Assembly (NCBI RefSeq): GCF_048320135.1
Contig: NZ_CP182947.1
Span: 1,178,001 to 1,242,000, forward strand
Reading direction: 5' to 3'
Length of the DNA stretch: 64,000 nucleotides
Origin: Ideonella_A sakaiensis_A
GTDB taxonomy: Bacteria > Pseudomonadota > Gammaproteobacteria > Burkholderiales > Burkholderiaceae_C
Position numbers and translations under genes: made by a program
Part shown: piece after piece, positions 51,751 through 60,629 of the stretch
How positions within the stretch are numbered: the first letter of the stretch is position 1
Layout of the letters: every line of letters starts with the position of its first letter
Notes under the pieces: model-generated
Database searches by the model: none
What the model was told of the DNA's origin: nothing
The model's input: only the letters and a program-made list of their open reading frames with translations

Positions 51751-53949
51751 TCAGATCGCCTTGAACAAGGCGTTGAACTCGTCGGCCGCCTTCGTGTCGC
51801 CGCGCATGATGCGCCGGCTCAGCTCGTAGACCCTGGCCGAGGTGTCGCGCACCTGTTGTTTCAGGTCGATTCGCTGCTGCGCGCTCAGCCGCTCCTTCGC
51901 ATAGCGGTCGAGCAACTGGTCGATCAGCTTGTCTGTCTCGGCCGTCAGCGTCGCAGCATCGCGCCCGAGCATCGACGTCCGCTCGGCAACCAGTTCCGGC
52001 GTCGCCAGCAACCGGCCGAGGCGCTGGTGATAGGCCGCGGCAAAAACCGGCGCCTCGCTGATGAAGATGCCGTTGTTGGTATCCATCATCAGGCTGCGCA
52101 CATCGGCATTGGCCGAGCCGATGAAGATGTCGCGGTCGAACACCATCACTTTCGAGTGCAGCGAGCGCCGGCCGTCGGCGGTCGGCTGGTACTCGAAGTA
52201 GCGCAGGCTGGCCGCAGCCGCTGGCCGGCCCTTTTCGCGCAGATGATCGGCCAGCGCCTTCAGTTGCCAGGTCGCCAGCAGGTTGACGATGTTCAGGTCG
52301 GTGGTCGCCAGCGAATTGGTCAACATCGACAGCGTGACGCCGGCGCAAGGCCGGCTGCCGTCGAGCACTGCAGCCACATCACGCAGCAGATTGGCCGGCA
52401 GGAACAGATAGGCGTTGTGGAAAACGATGTCGCGGGGGGCGGCGGCAGGCGTGCTGCAGACCGATTGCAGCGCAGACCGCCACAACAGATGGATATGTTT
52501 GCCGGAAGCAGCTTCGCGCCCATGTGGCGCGCCATAGACGCGGCGCCCGTCGACAACCGGCAGATTCTCGAAATAGACGATGCGCGCGCCGGCATCGATC
52601 GCCATCGGCGCCGGCGTGGCCGCCGGCCGGTGTTCACTGAGATAACGCTGCAGAAGCCGGCGATGCTGCTCGGCGACCTTCTGCAGTCGCGCCGGCAAAG
52701 CGACGAAATGGCGGTCGAGTTCGCGGTCGAGGCAGCCACGATCGCGGCCCATCTGGCAGCGGTCTTGCGCCGCCGTGACCACATCGAAATTTTCCAGCAG
52801 GTCGTTCGGCGCGTGCTGGCGCACCTCGTCGATCGTCGCCACCATGCTGCGCAGGTTCCACAGCCGCTCGAAGCTCGTCGCCAGCGCCGGCTCGAGCGCG
52901 GCAAGCTGCAGCCACACATCGGTATCGATGAAGATGTACTTGTCGGCGAGCGGGCCCGGATTCAGGTGATAGGAGTCCTCGACATTGCGCCCGCCGAGAA
53001 GCAGCGTGCGCTGATCGGCAAACAGGAATTTGTGGTGCAGGAATTCGGTCAGATAGTCCCAGTCCTGCTGCGCCGCGCCCGAACTCTGCCGCGTCAGCGG
53101 CAGATAGCCATTGATCGCGTCGAACACCGGATTGACCTGTTCTGCAAATGCCAGCCGGATCACCGCGAGCTTGAAGCGGGCGGCGAGCTGGTCGATGCCG
53201 CCGAAGAAGCGGGCGCGGAAATAGAGCTTGCCGAGTGCCTTCAACTGCTCGGTGCGTGCGGCATCGCCGGTCTGCGCGCTGGCAGCCAGCTTCTCGGTAT
53301 CGATGCCCTGGCCGCGCGCCACCGCATACGACATCAGCTGCGGATGTTTGCCGTACAGGCCGGCCAGGAACAGCCCGGAGCCGGCGTAGCTGCGGTTCAA
53401 GCGCGACTCGCCGGCAGCAACCGGCGCGTCGAAGAAGCCGTTGACGGCCGCCACCTTCTGTTCGTCGCAGCCGCCACTGGCAACACCGACAGCGTCGCAA
53501 CTGAGCGTCAGGAACGCGGCATCCTTCAGGATCTCGACCGTCGGCCGGTTGTAGAGCCTGACCTCGAGCCGCCCGCGCCCTTCGCGCTGCAGCCAGTCGA
53601 AGCGGTCGAGGTCCTTGTAGGCACTCAGATAGTCGACCAGCAGGCGCACCCGCACGCCGCGCTGCGCGGCGTCGATCAACGCCTGGCTCAGCCGCGACGA
53701 CGAATGGTCGCCGGCAAAGATGTAATAGGCGAGGTCGAGGCTTTGCCTGGCGCCTTCGATGGCAGCGAGCTTGGCGGCGAAAGCCGCCTCGTTGTCGTTC
53801 AGGACGATCGCCTCGGCATGACGCAGCGGCCCGGCGCTTGACTGGTTGGCAACGACCTGCGCGACCGGCGGCGGCTGCACCGGCGCAAGAGCGCAGGCGG
53901 CCAGCAGGACCGGTGTCAGCGTGCAGAGGGCAAGGCGGCGCAAGTTCAT
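51751..53949 (-). CDS. Phospholipase D-like lipoprotein (cardiolipin synthase-related)
   Basis: The 732-residue product starts at ATG 53949 with a lipobox L-L-A-A-C. Two HKD catalytic motifs are present: H-H-K-F-L-F-A-D with G-G-R-N, and L-H-S-K-V-M-V-F-D with G-S-A-N. The family transfers phosphatidyl groups or cleaves phosphodiesters. It is longer than ordinary ClsC-like proteins, with a region of about 200 residues between the motifs and a helical tail. Probably periplasmic and membrane-anchored; substrate unknown. Confidence 0.87.
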   Translation of the reverse strand: MNLRRLALCTLTPVLLAACALAPVQPPPVAQVVANQSSAGPLRHAEAIVLNDNEAAFAAKLAAIEGARQSLDLAYYIFAGDHSSSRLSQALIDAAQRGVRVRLLVDYLSAYKDLDRFDWLQREGRGRLEVRLYNRPTVEILKDAAFLTLSCDAVGVASGGCDEQKVAAVNGFFDAPVAAGESRLNRSYAGSGLFLAGLYGKHPQLMSYAVARGQGIDTEKLAASAQTGDAARTEQLKALGKLYFRARFFGGIDQLAARFKLAVIRLAFAEQVNPVFDAINGYLPLTRQSSGAAQQDWDYLTEFLHHKFLFADQRTLLLGGRNVEDSYHLNPGPLADKYIFIDTDVWLQLAALEPALATSFERLWNLRSMVATIDEVRQHAPNDLLENFDVVTAAQDRCQMGRDRGCLDRELDRHFVALPARLQKVAEQHRRLLQRYLSEHRPAATPAPMAIDAGARIVYFENLPVVDGRRVYGAPHGREAASGKHIHLLWRSALQSVCSTPAAAPRDIVFHNAYLFLPANLLRDVAAVLDGSRPCAGVTLSMLTNSLATTDLNIVNLLATWQLKALADHLREKGRPAAAASLRYFEYQPTADGRRSLHSKVMVFDRDIFIGSANADVRSLMMDTNNGIFISEAPVFAAAYHQRLGRLLATPELVAERTSMLGRDAATLTAETDKLIDQLLDRYAKERLSAQQRIDLKQQVRDTSARVYELSRRIMRGDTKAADEFNALFKAI

Positions 53950-54166
53950 CGAACGGATCTCCGCAACAGTCGACGACCGATCGGCGGGGCGCCGCATCGC
54001 GCTCGACACATTCAGCTTACCCGCATTGCCTCGCCGGCGGAACAATCAAGCTTGGGGGGTCGACCGGATCGCCAGCGCCAAGCGCAGTCGGTCCCCGCGG
54101 CCCTCGGCGCCGGCATAAGATGGCGCACCGGGCGCCGTCGCGCGCCTGTCAGCTCGGGAGGTCGAC

Positions 54167-54667
54167 ATGGCAACCAGCGGCAACGACAGCACGGCCGGCA
54201 ACCGCAGCGTCCAGGTCGGCGGATCGGATGCGCTGACGGTCGGCGCGAACCAGAACGTGACGGTCGGCGCAGCCCAGTCGGTGACAGTCGGCGGCGCCCA
54301 GTCGATCCGCGTCAGCAGCCGCAATGAGCAGATCGGCTCGGCCGCGTCGCTGTCGGTCGGTGCGACCCATGAAATGACGGTCGGCGGCAACCAGTCGCTC
54401 AACGTCGGCGCGAACCAGCAGACCTCGATCGGCCGCAGCCGCACCGATTCTGTCGGCATCGACGAAAAGCTCACTGTCGGCAAGCAACTGACGATCACCG
54501 CCGGTGACGTGATCACCTTGCAGACCGGCAGCGCCAGCATCGTGATGAAGAAGGACGGCACCATCATCATCACCGGCAAGGACATCCTGATCGTCGGCTC
54601 GGGCGATGTCAGCGTGAAGGCCGCCAAGGACGTGACGATGAAAGGCTCGAAGATCCGTCAGAACTGA
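54167..54667 (+). CDS. Stand-alone VgrG-type beta-helix (gp5 C-terminal-like) protein
   Basis: ATG 54167 is preceded by a strong GGGAGG. The 166-residue product is made of short repeats of the T-V-G-G-x-Q-S type at roughly eight- to ten-residue spacing (about 15-105). It ends with L-T-I-T-A-G-D-V-I-T-L-Q-T-G-S-A-S-I and M-K-G-S-K-I-R-Q-N, as seen at the C-terminus of type VI secretion VgrG spikes. The gp27 and gp5 OB parts are absent, and no type VI genes adjoin it. It is an independent gene rather than a truncated one, judged by its ribosome site. Confidence 0.8.
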   Translation: MATSGNDSTAGNRSVQVGGSDALTVGANQNVTVGAAQSVTVGGAQSIRVSSRNEQIGSAASLSVGATHEMTVGGNQSLNVGANQQTSIGRSRTDSVGIDEKLTVGKQLTITAGDVITLQTGSASIVMKKDGTIIITGKDILIVGSGDVSVKAAKDVTMKGSKIRQN

Positions 54668-54747
54668 GCCACATCAACCGATCCGATGCAGCGATGGTCC
54701 GGGGACGGCCTCTGGCGCGGGTCTCAAATAGCGGGCAAACTGGAACC

Positions 54748-55989
54748 ATGAACGAAGGCCCCCTGCGATTGCACGTTCCCGAGCCGACCGGTCGGCCGGG
54801 CCACCCGACCGATTTTTCGTACCTGCGCGTTGCCGCGGCCGGCAAGGTCAGACGCCCGCCGGTCGATACCGTGCCAGGCAAGACCATCGATCTGGCGTAC
54901 ACGCTGGTGCGCGTGATCGACGACGACGGCAATGCCGTCGGCCCATGGGCTCCGGAGATCAGCACCGACCGGCTGCGCGAAGGCATGCGCGCGATGCTGA
55001 AAACCCGCGCCTTCGATGCCCGCATGCTGATCGCGCAGCGGCAGAAGAAGATCTCGTTCTACATGCAATGCCTGGGCGAAGAGGCGATCGCGATTGCCCA
55101 TGCGATGGCCTTGCGCGATGACGACATGTGTTTCCCGACCTACCGGCAGCAGGGGCTGCTGCTGGTGCGCGACGATATCGACATGGTCGAGATGATGTGC
55201 CAGCTGCTGAGCAACGCCCGTGATCCGATCAAGGGTCGGCAGTTGCCGGTGATGTATTCGTACAAGCGGGCCGGCTTTTTCACGATTTCGGGCAACCTCG
55301 CGACGCAATATATCCAGGCGGTCGGTTGGGCGATGGCATCGGCAATCAAGGGCGACACGAAAATTGCCTCCGGCTGGATCGGCGACGGCTCGACCGCCGA
55401 ATCCGACTTCCACAACGCGCTGATCTTCGCCCACGTCTACCGCGCGCCGGTGATCCTCAACGTCGTCAACAACCAGTGGGCGATCTCGACCTTTCAGGCG
55501 ATTGCCGGCGGCGAGGCGACGACCTTCGCGGCGCGCGGCGTCGGCGCCGGCATCGCCTCATTGCGGGTCGACGGCAACGACTTCCTCGCGGTGCACGCGG
55601 CGTCGCTGTGGGCGGCCGAACGCGCCCGAAGCAACCTCGGGCCGACGCTGATCGAGTGGGTGACTTATCGGGCCGGCGCCCATTCGACATCCGATGACCC
55701 ATCGCGCTACCGACCGAGCGACGATTACCAGCATTTCCCGCTCGGCGATCCGATCGAGCGGCTGAAAAAGCATCTGATCGGTCTCGGCGTCTGGTCCGAC
55801 AAGGAGCACGAGGCCACGCGCAAGGAATTCGACGAACAGATCGGCGCGGCGCTGAAGAAGGCGCTCAGCTACGGTTCACTGAACGACGGCCACCTGCCGC
55901 CGCTCGAGACGATGTTCGAGGACGTCTACAAGGACATGCCGCCGCACCTGCACGACCAGCTGCGCCAGGCACGCGAGGGCCGGGGCTGA
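54748..55989 (+). CDS. bkdA1: Branched-chain 2-oxoacid dehydrogenase E1 alpha
   Basis: The 413-residue product matches Pseudomonas-type BkdA1 throughout, including the N-terminal L-R-L-H-V-P-E-P-T-G-R-P-G extension. The thiamine diphosphate motif runs from G-D-G near 212 to N-N-Q-W-A-I-S. The phosphorylation-loop-like Y-R-A-G-A-H-S-T-S-D-D-P-S-R-Y is present. It decarboxylates the 2-oxoacids of Val, Leu and Ile. One base separates its stop from bkdA2. Confidence 0.95.
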   Translation: MNEGPLRLHVPEPTGRPGHPTDFSYLRVAAAGKVRRPPVDTVPGKTIDLAYTLVRVIDDDGNAVGPWAPEISTDRLREGMRAMLKTRAFDARMLIAQRQKKISFYMQCLGEEAIAIAHAMALRDDDMCFPTYRQQGLLLVRDDIDMVEMMCQLLSNARDPIKGRQLPVMYSYKRAGFFTISGNLATQYIQAVGWAMASAIKGDTKIASGWIGDGSTAESDFHNALIFAHVYRAPVILNVVNNQWAISTFQAIAGGEATTFAARGVGAGIASLRVDGNDFLAVHAASLWAAERARSNLGPTLIEWVTYRAGAHSTSDDPSRYRPSDDYQHFPLGDPIERLKKHLIGLGVWSDKEHEATRKEFDEQIGAALKKALSYGSLNDGHLPPLETMFEDVYKDMPPHLHDQLRQAREGRG

Positions 55990-55990
55990 C

Positions 55991-57004
55991 ATGGCGAAGA
56001 TGACGATGATCCAGGCATTGCGTTCGGCGATGGACGTGATGCTCGAACGCGACGACAACGTCGTGGTCTACGGCCAGGACGTCGGCTATTTCGGCGGCGT
56101 CTTCCGCTGCACCGAAGGGCTGCAGGCCAAATACGGCAAGTCGCGCGTCTTCGACGCGCCGATCTCCGAAGGCGGCATCGTCGGCACCGCGATCGGCATG
56201 GCGGGCTACGGGCTGCGGCCGGTCGTCGAGGTGCAGTTTGCCGACTATTTCTACCCGGCGTCCGACCAGATCGTTTCCGAAGCGGCGCGCATGCGTTACC
56301 GCTCGGCGAATGATTTCACGTCGCCGATCACGATCCGCATGCCGTGCGGCGGCGGCATCTACGGCGGACAGACGCACAGCCAGAGCCCGGAGGCGCTGTT
56401 CACGCACGTCTGCGGGCTGCGCACCGTGATGCCGAGCAATCCATACGATGCCAAAGGCCTGTTGATCGCGTCGATCGAGAACGACGACCCGGTGATCTTC
56501 CTCGAGCCGAAACGGCTCTACAACGGCCCGTTCGACGGCCACCACGACAAGCCGGTCGTGCCATGGTCGAAACATCCGCTGGCCGAGGTGCCGGAAGGCC
56601 ACTACACGGTGCCGCTCGAATCGGCATCGATTTTCCGGCCCGGCGAACAGGTCACGGTGCTGGCCTACGGCACGATGGTCTTCGTCAGCGAAGCGGCGGC
56701 CAATGAAACCGGCGTCGATGCCGAGATCATCGACCTGCGAAGCCTGTGGCCGCTCGACCTGCCGACGATCGTCGAATCGGTCAAGAAGACCGGCCGCTGC
56801 GTCGTCGTCCACGAGGCAACACGGACCAGCGGCTTTGGCGCCGAACTGGTCGCGCTGATCCAGGAGCATTGCTTCTACCACCTCGAGGCGCCGATCGAGC
56901 GGGTGACCGGCTGGGATACGCCGTATCCGCACGCACTCGAATGGGACTATTTCCCGGGTCCGGCGCGGGTCGGCGCGGCGTTGCAACGGGTGATGGAGTC
57001 ATGA
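55991..57004 (+). CDS. bkdA2: Branched-chain 2-oxoacid dehydrogenase E1 beta
   Basis: The 337-residue product has the transketolase-like fold with G-Q-D-V-G-Y-F-G-G-V-F, A-P-I-S-E-G-G-I-V-G-T-A-I-G and a C-terminal transketolase domain. It completes the E1 heterotetramer. It overlaps bkdB by ATGA. Confidence 0.95.
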   Translation: MAKMTMIQALRSAMDVMLERDDNVVVYGQDVGYFGGVFRCTEGLQAKYGKSRVFDAPISEGGIVGTAIGMAGYGLRPVVEVQFADYFYPASDQIVSEAARMRYRSANDFTSPITIRMPCGGGIYGGQTHSQSPEALFTHVCGLRTVMPSNPYDAKGLLIASIENDDPVIFLEPKRLYNGPFDGHHDKPVVPWSKHPLAEVPEGHYTVPLESASIFRPGEQVTVLAYGTMVFVSEAAANETGVDAEIIDLRSLWPLDLPTIVESVKKTGRCVVVHEATRTSGFGAELVALIQEHCFYHLEAPIERVTGWDTPYPHALEWDYFPGPARVGAALQRVMES

Positions 57005-58308
57005 GCAGAAGCCATGTGATCAAGATGCCGGATCTCGGCGAGGGCATTGCCGAGGTCGAACTCGTCGCCTGGCACGTGAAGGTCGGCGACAGCGTTGCCG
57101 AAGACCAGGTGCTGGCCGATGTGATGACCGACAAGGCGACGGTGGAGATCCCGTCGCCGGTGGCCGGCACCGTCGAGGCGCTCGGTGGCGAAGTCGGCGA
57201 GGTGCTGGCCGTCGGCGCCGAGATGATCCGCATCGATACCGGAGAAGGTGCGGCCAGCGAAGACGCCGACGCAACGGCTGCGGCGCCGGCGCCCGAGCCT
57301 GAACCCCAGACCGAAGTTGAAGCCGAAGCGCAGCCCGAAGCTGCACCGGAGCCTGCGCCACCGCCGCCCGCTGCAGCCCCTGCGCCCGCGCCCGCGCCAG
57401 CCGCAGGCGGTTCGCAGCGCATCTTTGCGTCGCCGGCGGTGCGCGCACGGGCCTGGGAACTCGGCATCGACCTGCACGATGTCACGCCGACCGGCACCGC
57501 CGGGCGCATCATGCAGGCCGATCTCGATGCGCATCTGCAAAGCGGCGGCCGCCGCTCCGCATCAGCTGGCCCCGGCACGGCACAGGCCCGCCCGACGTCG
57601 GCCAAAGCCGGCAGCACCGAAGAGATCAAGATCATCGGCCTACGCCGCCGCATCGCGCAGAAGATGCAGGATTCGAAGCGTCGCATCCCGCACTATGCGT
57701 ATGTCGAGGAAGTCGACGTCACCGAACTGGAAGCGCTGCGCACGCGGTTGAACCAGCGCTGGGGTGACCGGCGTGGCCGGCTGACGCTGCTGCCGATGCT
57801 GATCCGCGCGATCGTGATCGCGGTGCAGGATTTTCCGATGGTCAACGCCTGGTTCGATGACGAGGCCGGCGTCGTGACCCAGCATGGATCGGTGCACGTC
57901 GGCGTTGCCGCGCAGACCGACGCCGGCCTGATGGTGCCGGTGCTTCGCGACGCGCAGGATGGCGATTTCTGGAGCCATGCCAGCGAGATTGCGCGGCTGG
58001 CAGATGCCGCACGCAGCGGCAAGGCGACGCGCGACGAACTGACCGGATCGACGATCACGCTGACCAGCCTGGGCAAGCTCGGCGGCATCGTCACGACGCC
58101 GGTGATCAATACACCGGAAGTCGCGATCGTCGGCGTCAACAAGATGGTGCCGCGGCCGATGGTCCGTGACGGTGCGATCGCGATCCGGCAGATGATGAAC
58201 CTGTCGTCGTCGTTCGATCACCGGGTCGTCGACGGGGCCGATGCCGCCGCCTTCATCCAGCGGGTGCGCGAGATGCTCGAGCAGCCGGCGCTGCTGTTCA
58301 TCGAGTAG
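57001..58308 (+). CDS. bkdB: Branched-chain 2-oxoacid dehydrogenase E2 (lipoamide acyltransferase)
   Basis: The 435-residue product has a lipoyl domain with K45 in M-T-D-K-A-T-V-E, an Ala/Pro/Glu-rich hinge (about 85-135), a peripheral-subunit-binding domain (about 140-180) and a catalytic domain with H407 and D411 in H-R-V-V-D-G. An E3 lipoamide dehydrogenase gene, often last in bkd operons, does not follow; the next gene is on the opposite strand. Confidence 0.95.
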   Translation: MSRSHVIKMPDLGEGIAEVELVAWHVKVGDSVAEDQVLADVMTDKATVEIPSPVAGTVEALGGEVGEVLAVGAEMIRIDTGEGAASEDADATAAAPAPEPEPQTEVEAEAQPEAAPEPAPPPPAAAPAPAPAPAAGGSQRIFASPAVRARAWELGIDLHDVTPTGTAGRIMQADLDAHLQSGGRRSASAGPGTAQARPTSAKAGSTEEIKIIGLRRRIAQKMQDSKRRIPHYAYVEEVDVTELEALRTRLNQRWGDRRGRLTLLPMLIRAIVIAVQDFPMVNAWFDDEAGVVTQHGSVHVGVAAQTDAGLMVPVLRDAQDGDFWSHASEIARLADAARSGKATRDELTGSTITLTSLGKLGGIVTTPVINTPEVAIVGVNKMVPRPMVRDGAIAIRQMMNLSSSFDHRVVDGADAAAFIQRVREMLEQPALLFIE

Positions 58309-58360
58309 CGGCTGGTCGGCTCTGCCCGCTGAGCTCCTCCGGCGCCAGTTCAGGCCGCGC

Positions 58361-58576
58361 TCATGACACCGTCAGGCTGCCGGCCGCGATATACCGCGCA
58401 TATTCGCCCAGCGGTATTGTCGCCGCGCCGTGCGAGTCGCCCTCGACCCAGGTGATCGTGGCATCGAGCCGCGTCAGCTCGACCTCGCACGGACCCTTCG
58501 GAATCTCCATGCTGACCCCGTCGCCCTCCCGGTAGGTCACCGTGCCGACGATTTCTCCAGTCTTCTTGATCGACAT
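58361..58576 (-). CDS. Small uncharacterised protein, 71 residues
   Basis: ATG 58576 has GGAGAG seven bases upstream. The product is mostly beta-strand-like (G-T-V-T-Y-R-E-G-D-G-V-S-M-E-I) with alternating acidic and hydrophobic residues. It has no signal peptide and no motif I recognise. It lies convergent to bkdB, 52 bp from its stop. Confidence 0.6.
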   Translation of the reverse strand: MSIKKTGEIVGTVTYREGDGVSMEIPKGPCEVELTRLDATITWVEGDSHGAATIPLGEYARYIAAGSLTVS

Positions 58577-59071
58577 GTCGCTCTCCGAATTGATTTGATA
58601 CCTGCAAACCGCACGGCTCAATGATGACAGCAGTTTGGGCCGGCCTCATGGTCATCGGCGTTGATCGCTTTATACCGGTTGACGGCCGAGCGCCGATGCA
58701 GGATTCCCCGCCGCCGACAGTGGCTTCGCAGGCCGCCGCGAGCGAAGGTTCGCCACCGGATTGACGCTCGCCCCACTTGCTGCAACACTTGCCGGCTCGC
58801 GCGACCTTTGTTGCGGTCGAGTCCGTCACGAACGAAGACAGGAGGCCGAAGATGCAGCACACCGATACCCTCCCTTCGGCCAGCGCCTGACGCTGCCGGC
58901 GATCCTTGCCCCGGACCCCCGCGGGTCCGTCGAACCAGCGGATCGTTCGCGCAAGACCTGAGCAGCATCACCCGCTGCGCCGCCCCCACCCGGTTGATTG
59001 TTCACTCGCTGCAGCGTGCTGCGGCGGCCGGTCGTGCGCGTCACGCACGCCGGTGGCGAAAGGTCCACGAC
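58577..59071. other. 495-bp region without a recognised gene
   Basis: Open frames on both strands here have composition typical of non-coding GC-rich DNA. They lack ribosome sites or recognisable motifs. Nothing transposon-like was identified with confidence. Promoters for the small protein and for rsgA probably lie here. Confidence 0.4.
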
Positions 59072-60187
59072 ATGTTTGATTTCGATTTCGAACGGCTGCA
59101 AGCGCTCGGGCTGACGGCCCGGCTGCTGCAGCAATCCCTGGTGCCCGCAGACGATGCGGCAGCAGACGATTGCCGCGCCGAAGCGATGCCCTGCCTGATG
59201 AGGGTCACTGCGGTCCACCGCGACGGCTTGCGGCTCGACGATGGCGAGTCGACCCACCGCGGCGGCATCGCGCCGCGACTGGCGCGGATTCTCGATGCCG
59301 ACGGCGCGGCGCTGACCGTCGGCGACTGGGTGCTGGCCACGGCCACCAGCACTGGCGAACGGCTGGTGGTGCGCCTGCTGGCACCGATCAACCGCATCGT
59401 TCGCCGCGATGCCCATGGGCGTCGTCATCCGCTGGTCAGCAATGTCGACACGGCGCTGCTGACGATGGGGCTGGACGACGATTTCAGCCTGCGGCGCATC
59501 GAACGGTATGTCTCGCTGGTATCTCACTGCGGCGTGCGGCCCGTCGTCGTGTTGACGAAGGCGGATACCGTCGTCAATGCGCAGACGCTGTTTGCGCGGC
59601 AGCGCCTGGTGCGCGAGCGTCTCGGCAATGAATTGCCGCTGCTCTGCGTCGACGCCCGCGATGCCGACACCGCGCTGCGGCTGCGGCCGTTTGTCGAGCC
59701 GGGTCATACGCTGGTGCTGCTCGGCTCGTCGGGTGCAGGCAAGTCGACATTGGCCAATGCGCTGCTCGGCCGTGCGCAGCAGGAAACCGGCGACGTCCGC
59801 CGCCGCGACGGCCGCGGCCAGCACACCACGCGCAGCCGCTCGTTGCTGCGGCTGCCGCAGGGCGGCTGCATCATCGATACGCCGGGACTGCGTGCGCTGC
59901 GCGCCGATGCCGACGCTGCTGCGGTCGCGGCGGCATTCGGCGACATCCAATCGCTCGCGACGAGTTGCCGCTTTCGCAACTGCACGCACCGGCACGAGCC
60001 TGACTGCGCTGTCCGCGCGGCCATCGACAGCGACCGCCTCGGCAACTACCAGAAGCTGTTGCGTGAGGCTGCGCGCGACTCGTCCGGCCCACTCGAGCGG
60101 CGCCAGCAACTGGCTGTCTGGAAGGCGCGCACCAGGGCGATGCGCCAACGCCAACGCGATGAGTCGACGCAACGTAAAGACGCTTGA
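59072..60187 (+). CDS. rsgA: Ribosome small-subunit-dependent GTPase A
   Basis: The 371-residue product has the circularly permuted GTPase order of RsgA: an OB-like N-terminal region, G4 L-T-K-A-D near 161-165, P-loop G-S-S-G-A-G-K-S-T at 218-226, G3 D-T-P-G at 269-272, and a C-terminal zinc knuckle C299-x4-C304-x-H306-x5-C312. It matures and checks the 30S subunit. The ATG at 59072 has AAAGG upstream; the much longer open frame before it is not homologous. Confidence 0.92.
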   Translation: MFDFDFERLQALGLTARLLQQSLVPADDAAADDCRAEAMPCLMRVTAVHRDGLRLDDGESTHRGGIAPRLARILDADGAALTVGDWVLATATSTGERLVVRLLAPINRIVRRDAHGRRHPLVSNVDTALLTMGLDDDFSLRRIERYVSLVSHCGVRPVVVLTKADTVVNAQTLFARQRLVRERLGNELPLLCVDARDADTALRLRPFVEPGHTLVLLGSSGAGKSTLANALLGRAQQETGDVRRRDGRGQHTTRSRSLLRLPQGGCIIDTPGLRALRADADAAAVAAAFGDIQSLATSCRFRNCTHRHEPDCAVRAAIDSDRLGNYQKLLREAARDSSGPLERRQQLAVWKARTRAMRQRQRDESTQRKDA

Positions 60188-60213
60188 CACTCAATTTAAC
60201 TAAAGAGTTAAAT
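60184..60213 (+). promoter_or_regulatory. Promoter and ArsR operator palindrome
   Basis: A -35 TTGACA (60184-60189) overlaps the rsgA stop and is followed 18 bp later by TTAAAT (60208-60213). ATTTAACT (60194-60201) and AGTTAAAT (60206-60213) form perfect eight-base arms around AAAG. The palindrome covers the spacer and -10, so the ArsR protein encoded six bases later would repress itself by blocking polymerase. Confidence 0.75.
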
Positions 60214-60218
60214 AAGCC

Positions 60219-60629
60219 ATGGACAGCTTGTCGACCACCTTTGCGGCGCTGGCCGATCCGACCCGGCGGGCCATCCTCGGCCGGCTGGCCGCCGGCGATG
60301 CCACCGTCGGTGAACTGGCGCAACCGTTCACGATCTCCGCGCCAGCGGTGTCAAGGCATCTGCGGGTGCTGGAGCAAGCCGGGCTGATCAGCCGGCAGGT
60401 CGATGCGCAATGGCGCCTGTGCAGCCTGCAGGCGCTGCCGCTGCGCGACGCCCACGACTGGCTCGACGGTTACCGCAATTTCTGGGAAGTGAGCCTGGAT
60501 CGGCTCGTCGATCTTGTCGAACACGACGGCCGCCCGGCAGCAGCCGACACGACACGCGCCCGGCGCAGCATGCAGACCCGCACCACCACCAATCCGCCAC
60601 GCTCACGGCGCAGGAGCAGCAACAAATGA
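60219..60629 (+). CDS. ArsR-family winged-helix repressor
   Basis: The 136-residue product has L-A-D-P-T-R-R-A-I-L-G-R-L, the SdpR/ArsR-like start, and recognition helix A-P-A-V-S-R-H-L-R-V-L-E-Q-A-G-L. No cysteine metal site is seen (only one Cys), so it is probably not a metal sensor. The tail is Arg/Ser/Thr-rich. It overlaps the SRPBCC-GST gene by ATGA, the usual ArsR-AHSA1 pairing. Confidence 0.9.
   Translation: MDSLSTTFAALADPTRRAILGRLAAGDATVGELAQPFTISAPAVSRHLRVLEQAGLISRQVDAQWRLCSLQALPLRDAHDWLDGYRNFWEVSLDRLVDLVEHDGRPAAADTTRARRSMQTRTTTNPPRSRRRSSNK

Noticed and set aside
58350..58989. Minus-strand open frames in the gap before rsgA, considered as a decayed transposase
   Set aside because: No catalytic motif, inverted ends or ribosome site could be seen, and one frame overlaps the better supported 71-residue gene.
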